A DNA stretch of 24,714 nt from JAFDZV01 sp966128725. Its GTDB lineage: Bacteria; Bacteroidota; Ignavibacteria; OLB7. The stretch covers positions 1-24,714 of the forward strand of contig CBHYLN010000080.1 of the NCBI GenBank assembly GCA_966128725.1, given 5' to 3'. The number at the start of each line of letters is the position of its first letter. Positions within the stretch are counted from its first letter, which is position 1. Both the position numbers and the translations under genes were made by a program. The notes under the pieces are model-generated. The model did no database searches. It saw only the letters and a program-made list of their open reading frames with translations, and was not told the origin of the DNA. Of this stretch, positions 22,600 to 24,714 are shown piece after piece.

Positions 22600-23928
22600 A
22601 TGAAGCAGTATCTACGCTCCCTGTTCGCAGTATCAATCCTGATCGTTGTGGCGTTTGCCGCAACAAACCTTTCCGCGCAGCCGATGCTTCCCGGGGGGAA
22701 CCGTGCGTTGGTTGATGGTGTTGCCGCCGTTGTGGGCAACGAGATCATCCTTGTAAGCGACGTCCTTCAGCAGGTTACCGCCTATGCGCGCCAGAACAAA
22801 GGCGCCGATGCACGCGATCCAAAGCTGCAGCGCGAAATCCTCAACGCGCTGATCGACGAAAAGCTGGTGCTTACGCGGGCGCAGGAGGATAGCATCGTGA
22901 TTTCCGACGACGAGCTTAATCGTGCGTTGGAGTACCAGATTCGCCGTATTACGTCGCAGTTCGGGGGCTCGGTTGAGCGCACCGAAAAGGCGTATGGCAT
23001 GTCGATGGACAAGATTCGCCGCGAGACGCGCGAGGTGATCAGGCAGCGTTTGATGGTTGATCAGATCCGCCAGCGAATGTTCGTCGATCTGAAGCCGACC
23101 GAAAGTGATGTGCAGGAATTCTACCGGATCTATAAGGATTCGCTGCCAAAGATTGACCAGCAATACGAGCTGGAGAGCATTGTGCTGCTGGCAAAGCCAA
23201 GCGCCGATGCAAAGAACACGACCATTGAACTGGCCAAGCGTATCATCGATTCGATAAAGGCGGGCGGTGACTTTGCCGACTTTGCCCGGCGCTACAGCGA
23301 GGATCCGGGCTCGGCTTCGGCGGGCGGTGACAACGGCTTCGTCAACAAGGGGACGTTTGTGCCGGAATACGAGAACGCCGCCAAGAAGCTGGGGATCAAC
23401 GGCATATCCGAGCCGGTTGAATCGATGTTCGGCGTTCATATCATTCAGGTGCTCGATCGCAAGGGTGATGCCACGCGATCGCGCCACATTCTTCTGCGTG
23501 TGAAGCAAAGCCCGGCCGAGCGCGATTCGCTGATGGCGCGATTGAAGGACATTCGCGCCAGGGCGGTGGCCGGCGAGGATTTCAGCGTGCTGGCGCGTAC
23601 GTACAGCCAGAACCCCGAAACCCGCGAACTGGGTGGCATGCTGGGCCGTTTTACCGCCGATGACATTCCGGGCGAATCAAAGGAAGCGATCCTTTCGTTG
23701 AAGTCCGGGGAGATCACCGAACCGATGCCGGTATCGCTTTCGACAACCGAATCGGGTTTCCAGATCATACGGCTTGCGCGCACGATTGCCCCGCATGTGC
23801 TCGATCCGGTCCAGGATCGCGATAAGCTGGAGCGTCTTGCAACGGTGTACAAGCAGAACCGTGAGTACGACAAGTGGCTGGCCGAGCTGCGCACCGAGAT
23901 TTATTGGGAGATCAAAACCCCATTTTGA
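22600..23928 (+). CDS. surA: SurA-like periplasmic chaperone/peptidyl-prolyl isomerase
   Basis: A 442-residue protein with SurA's length and order. The signal peptide is 1-27 (ending 'NLSAQP'). The SurA_N chaperone region (about 34-180) contains 'VDGVAAVVGNEIILVSDVLQ' (38-57) and 'LNALIDEKLVLTRAQED'. Two parvulin domains lie at about 188-286 (AGGDFADFARRYSEDPGSAS, then 'FGVHIIQVLDRKG') and 293-395 (RSRHILLRV, then 'AGEDFSVLARTYSQNPETRE', then 'ESGFQIIRLART'), followed by a C-terminal helix. It holds nascent outer-membrane proteins in the periplasm and isomerises proline bonds. ATG at 22600 with AGAGGG just upstream was preferred to GTG at 22576. It has its own promoter and is followed 39 nt later by an M16 protease gene on the same strand. 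Confidence 0.91.
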   Translation: MKQYLRSLFAVSILIVVAFAATNLSAQPMLPGGNRALVDGVAAVVGNEIILVSDVLQQVTAYARQNKGADARDPKLQREILNALIDEKLVLTRAQEDSIVISDDELNRALEYQIRRITSQFGGSVERTEKAYGMSMDKIRRETREVIRQRLMVDQIRQRMFVDLKPTESDVQEFYRIYKDSLPKIDQQYELESIVLLAKPSADAKNTTIELAKRIIDSIKAGGDFADFARRYSEDPGSASAGGDNGFVNKGTFVPEYENAAKKLGINGISEPVESMFGVHIIQVLDRKGDATRSRHILLRVKQSPAERDSLMARLKDIRARAVAGEDFSVLARTYSQNPETRELGGMLGRFTADDIPGESKEAILSLKSGEITEPMPVSLSTTESGFQIIRLARTIAPHVLDPVQDRDKLERLATVYKQNREYDKWLAELRTEIYWEIKTPF

Positions 23929-23967
23929 TAACACTGTTCTCACTTTGGATTATTGGGCAATCGAAGT

Positions 23968-24714
23968 ATGATGGAACCATTGCGGCAAGGAGGTCCTCTC
24001 CCATCTAATCGTCCGCGTTCAACCGGCGTGACATTCGAACAATTCCAGCACGCCAACGGGCTGAACGTGATCCTGCATCAGGATCGAAAGGCGCCGATTG
24101 TGCATGTTCTGGTGTGGTACCATGTTGGATCGAAGGACGAGGCGTTCGACTGCACGGGCTTCGCCCACCTGTTCGAGCATATGATGTTTCAGGGCTCGGA
24201 GAATGTGGGGAAGACACAGCACTTCACGTATGTGCAGGGTGTGGGCGGTTCACTGAACGCCACAACCGGGCAGGATCGCACGAACTACTTCCAGACCGTT
24301 CCGCGCGAGTATCTCGGCCTTGCCCTCTGGCTGGAGGCCGATCGCATGCGATCGCTGAACGTGACGCACGAAAATTTCGACAACCAGCGCTCGGTGGTCA
24401 AGGAGGAGCGCAAACAGCGTTACGACAACGCCCCGTACGGGCTGTGGTACATGACCCTGCTGGAGATGCTCTTCAACGGGACATCGTATGCCTGGGGGCC
24501 GATCGGCGATATGAATCATCTGGATGCCGCCCCGCTTGATACGGTGCAGGCGTTCCATCGTACGTTCTACAGCCCCAACAATGCCACGTTGGTGGTATGC
24601 GGCGATTTCGATCGCGACGAGCTGATGCGGCTTGTGGATCAGCAGTTCGGCAGCGTTGAACGCGGCCCCACCGTGGAGCGCCGGCCGATCAACCTCCCGG
24701 AAATCAACGCTACA
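23968..24714 (+). CDS. M16 family zinc metallopeptidase, partial (cut by window end)
   Basis: The first 249 codons of an insulinase/pitrilysin-family protease. The inverted zinc motif HxxEH is seen as 'HLFEH' (67-71 if numbered from 23968) in 'CTGFAHLFEHMMFQGSENVG'. Further family landmarks are 'GVGGSLNATTGQDRTNYFQT', 'NQRSVVKEERKQRYDNAPYG' (with the downstream Glu ligand) and 'YSPNNATLVVCGDFD'. M16 enzymes degrade peptides, often in the periplasm of FCB bacteria. No signal peptide is obvious at the N-terminus. The start is uncertain: ATG-ATG at 23968/23971 is in frame, and GTG at 24028 begins the conserved 'VTFEQFQHANGLNVILHQD'. A perfect AAGGAGGT at 23987-23994 sits between them without a start at normal spacing. 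It is probably co-transcribed with the SurA-like gene. Confidence 0.92.
   Translation, partial: MMEPLRQGGPLPSNRPRSTGVTFEQFQHANGLNVILHQDRKAPIVHVLVWYHVGSKDEAFDCTGFAHLFEHMMFQGSENVGKTQHFTYVQGVGGSLNATTGQDRTNYFQTVPREYLGLALWLEADRMRSLNVTHENFDNQRSVVKEERKQRYDNAPYGLWYMTLLEMLFNGTSYAWGPIGDMNHLDAAPLDTVQAFHRTFYSPNNATLVVCGDFDRDELMRLVDQQFGSVERGPTVERRPINLPEINAT

Overview
The window looks like a chromosomal segment of a GC-rich bacterium from the Bacteroidota/Chlorobiota/Kapabacteria (FCB) assemblage. Four things point there. A secreted beta-propeller protein ends in what looks like a type IX secretion (Por) sorting domain. The 543-residue minus-strand protein begins with the 'L-TKTEKRY' motif of a helical family I associate with Bacteroidota relatives. 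One gene has an exact TAnnTTTG -7 element (TATCTTTG). An outer-membrane foldase block (PpiC, SurA-like, M16) closes the window. The phylum is inferred, because no rRNA gene is present. No phage, insertion sequence, CRISPR array or tRNA was recognised.

Layout. Positions 1-724 hold four tandem copies of a 181-bp non-coding repeat that carries the widespread 'CCTTTGCGTCTTTGCGG' motif. Positions 849-4864 hold a DUF3224 protein, a convergent minus-strand helical protein, and the propeller/T9SS protein. Positions 5145-8515 are a run of plus-strand housekeeping genes: a PF06189-type 5'-nucleotidase, an MmcQ/YjbR protein, an AlkC-type DNA glycosylase with a C-terminal Ig-like domain, and an FMN-binding PNPOx-family protein. 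Positions 8617-11313 encode two exported proteins, one with an SdrD-B-like domain followed by a strong terminator. Positions 11699-15083 hold a small ORF, two translationally coupled GNAT acetyltransferases, a minus-strand pair of membrane proteins (DUF4383 plus an eight-helix protein with an internal duplication), and a third GNAT. Positions 15330-16222 hold two small conserved proteins (one DUF805). Positions 16482-18329 form a compact operon: an ECF sigma factor, a His-rich two-helix membrane protein, and an SDR oxidoreductase. After a small minus-strand ORF and a Cys-rich exported protein comes about 1 kb with no recognisable gene. From 20205 to the end come a large PpiC-type foldase with three PPIase-like modules, a terminator, a SurA-like chaperone with its own promoter, and a truncated M16 metallopeptidase.

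How the genes fit together. The 3' block is a periplasmic and outer-membrane protein folding and quality-control set, which suits an organism that exports T9SS-type proteins. The ECF operon looks like a self-contained envelope or metal stress regulon whose second gene sits where an anti-sigma factor is usually found. Most other genes are small, independent, single-function units.

The least conventional signals are non-coding. One is the repeat array at the left edge, whose half-unit sequence types are shuffled among the copies. The other is a pair of related elements at 6591-6634 and 14423-14467 (opposite strand). Each begins exactly 4 nt after a stop codon and sits upstream of the next co-oriented gene.
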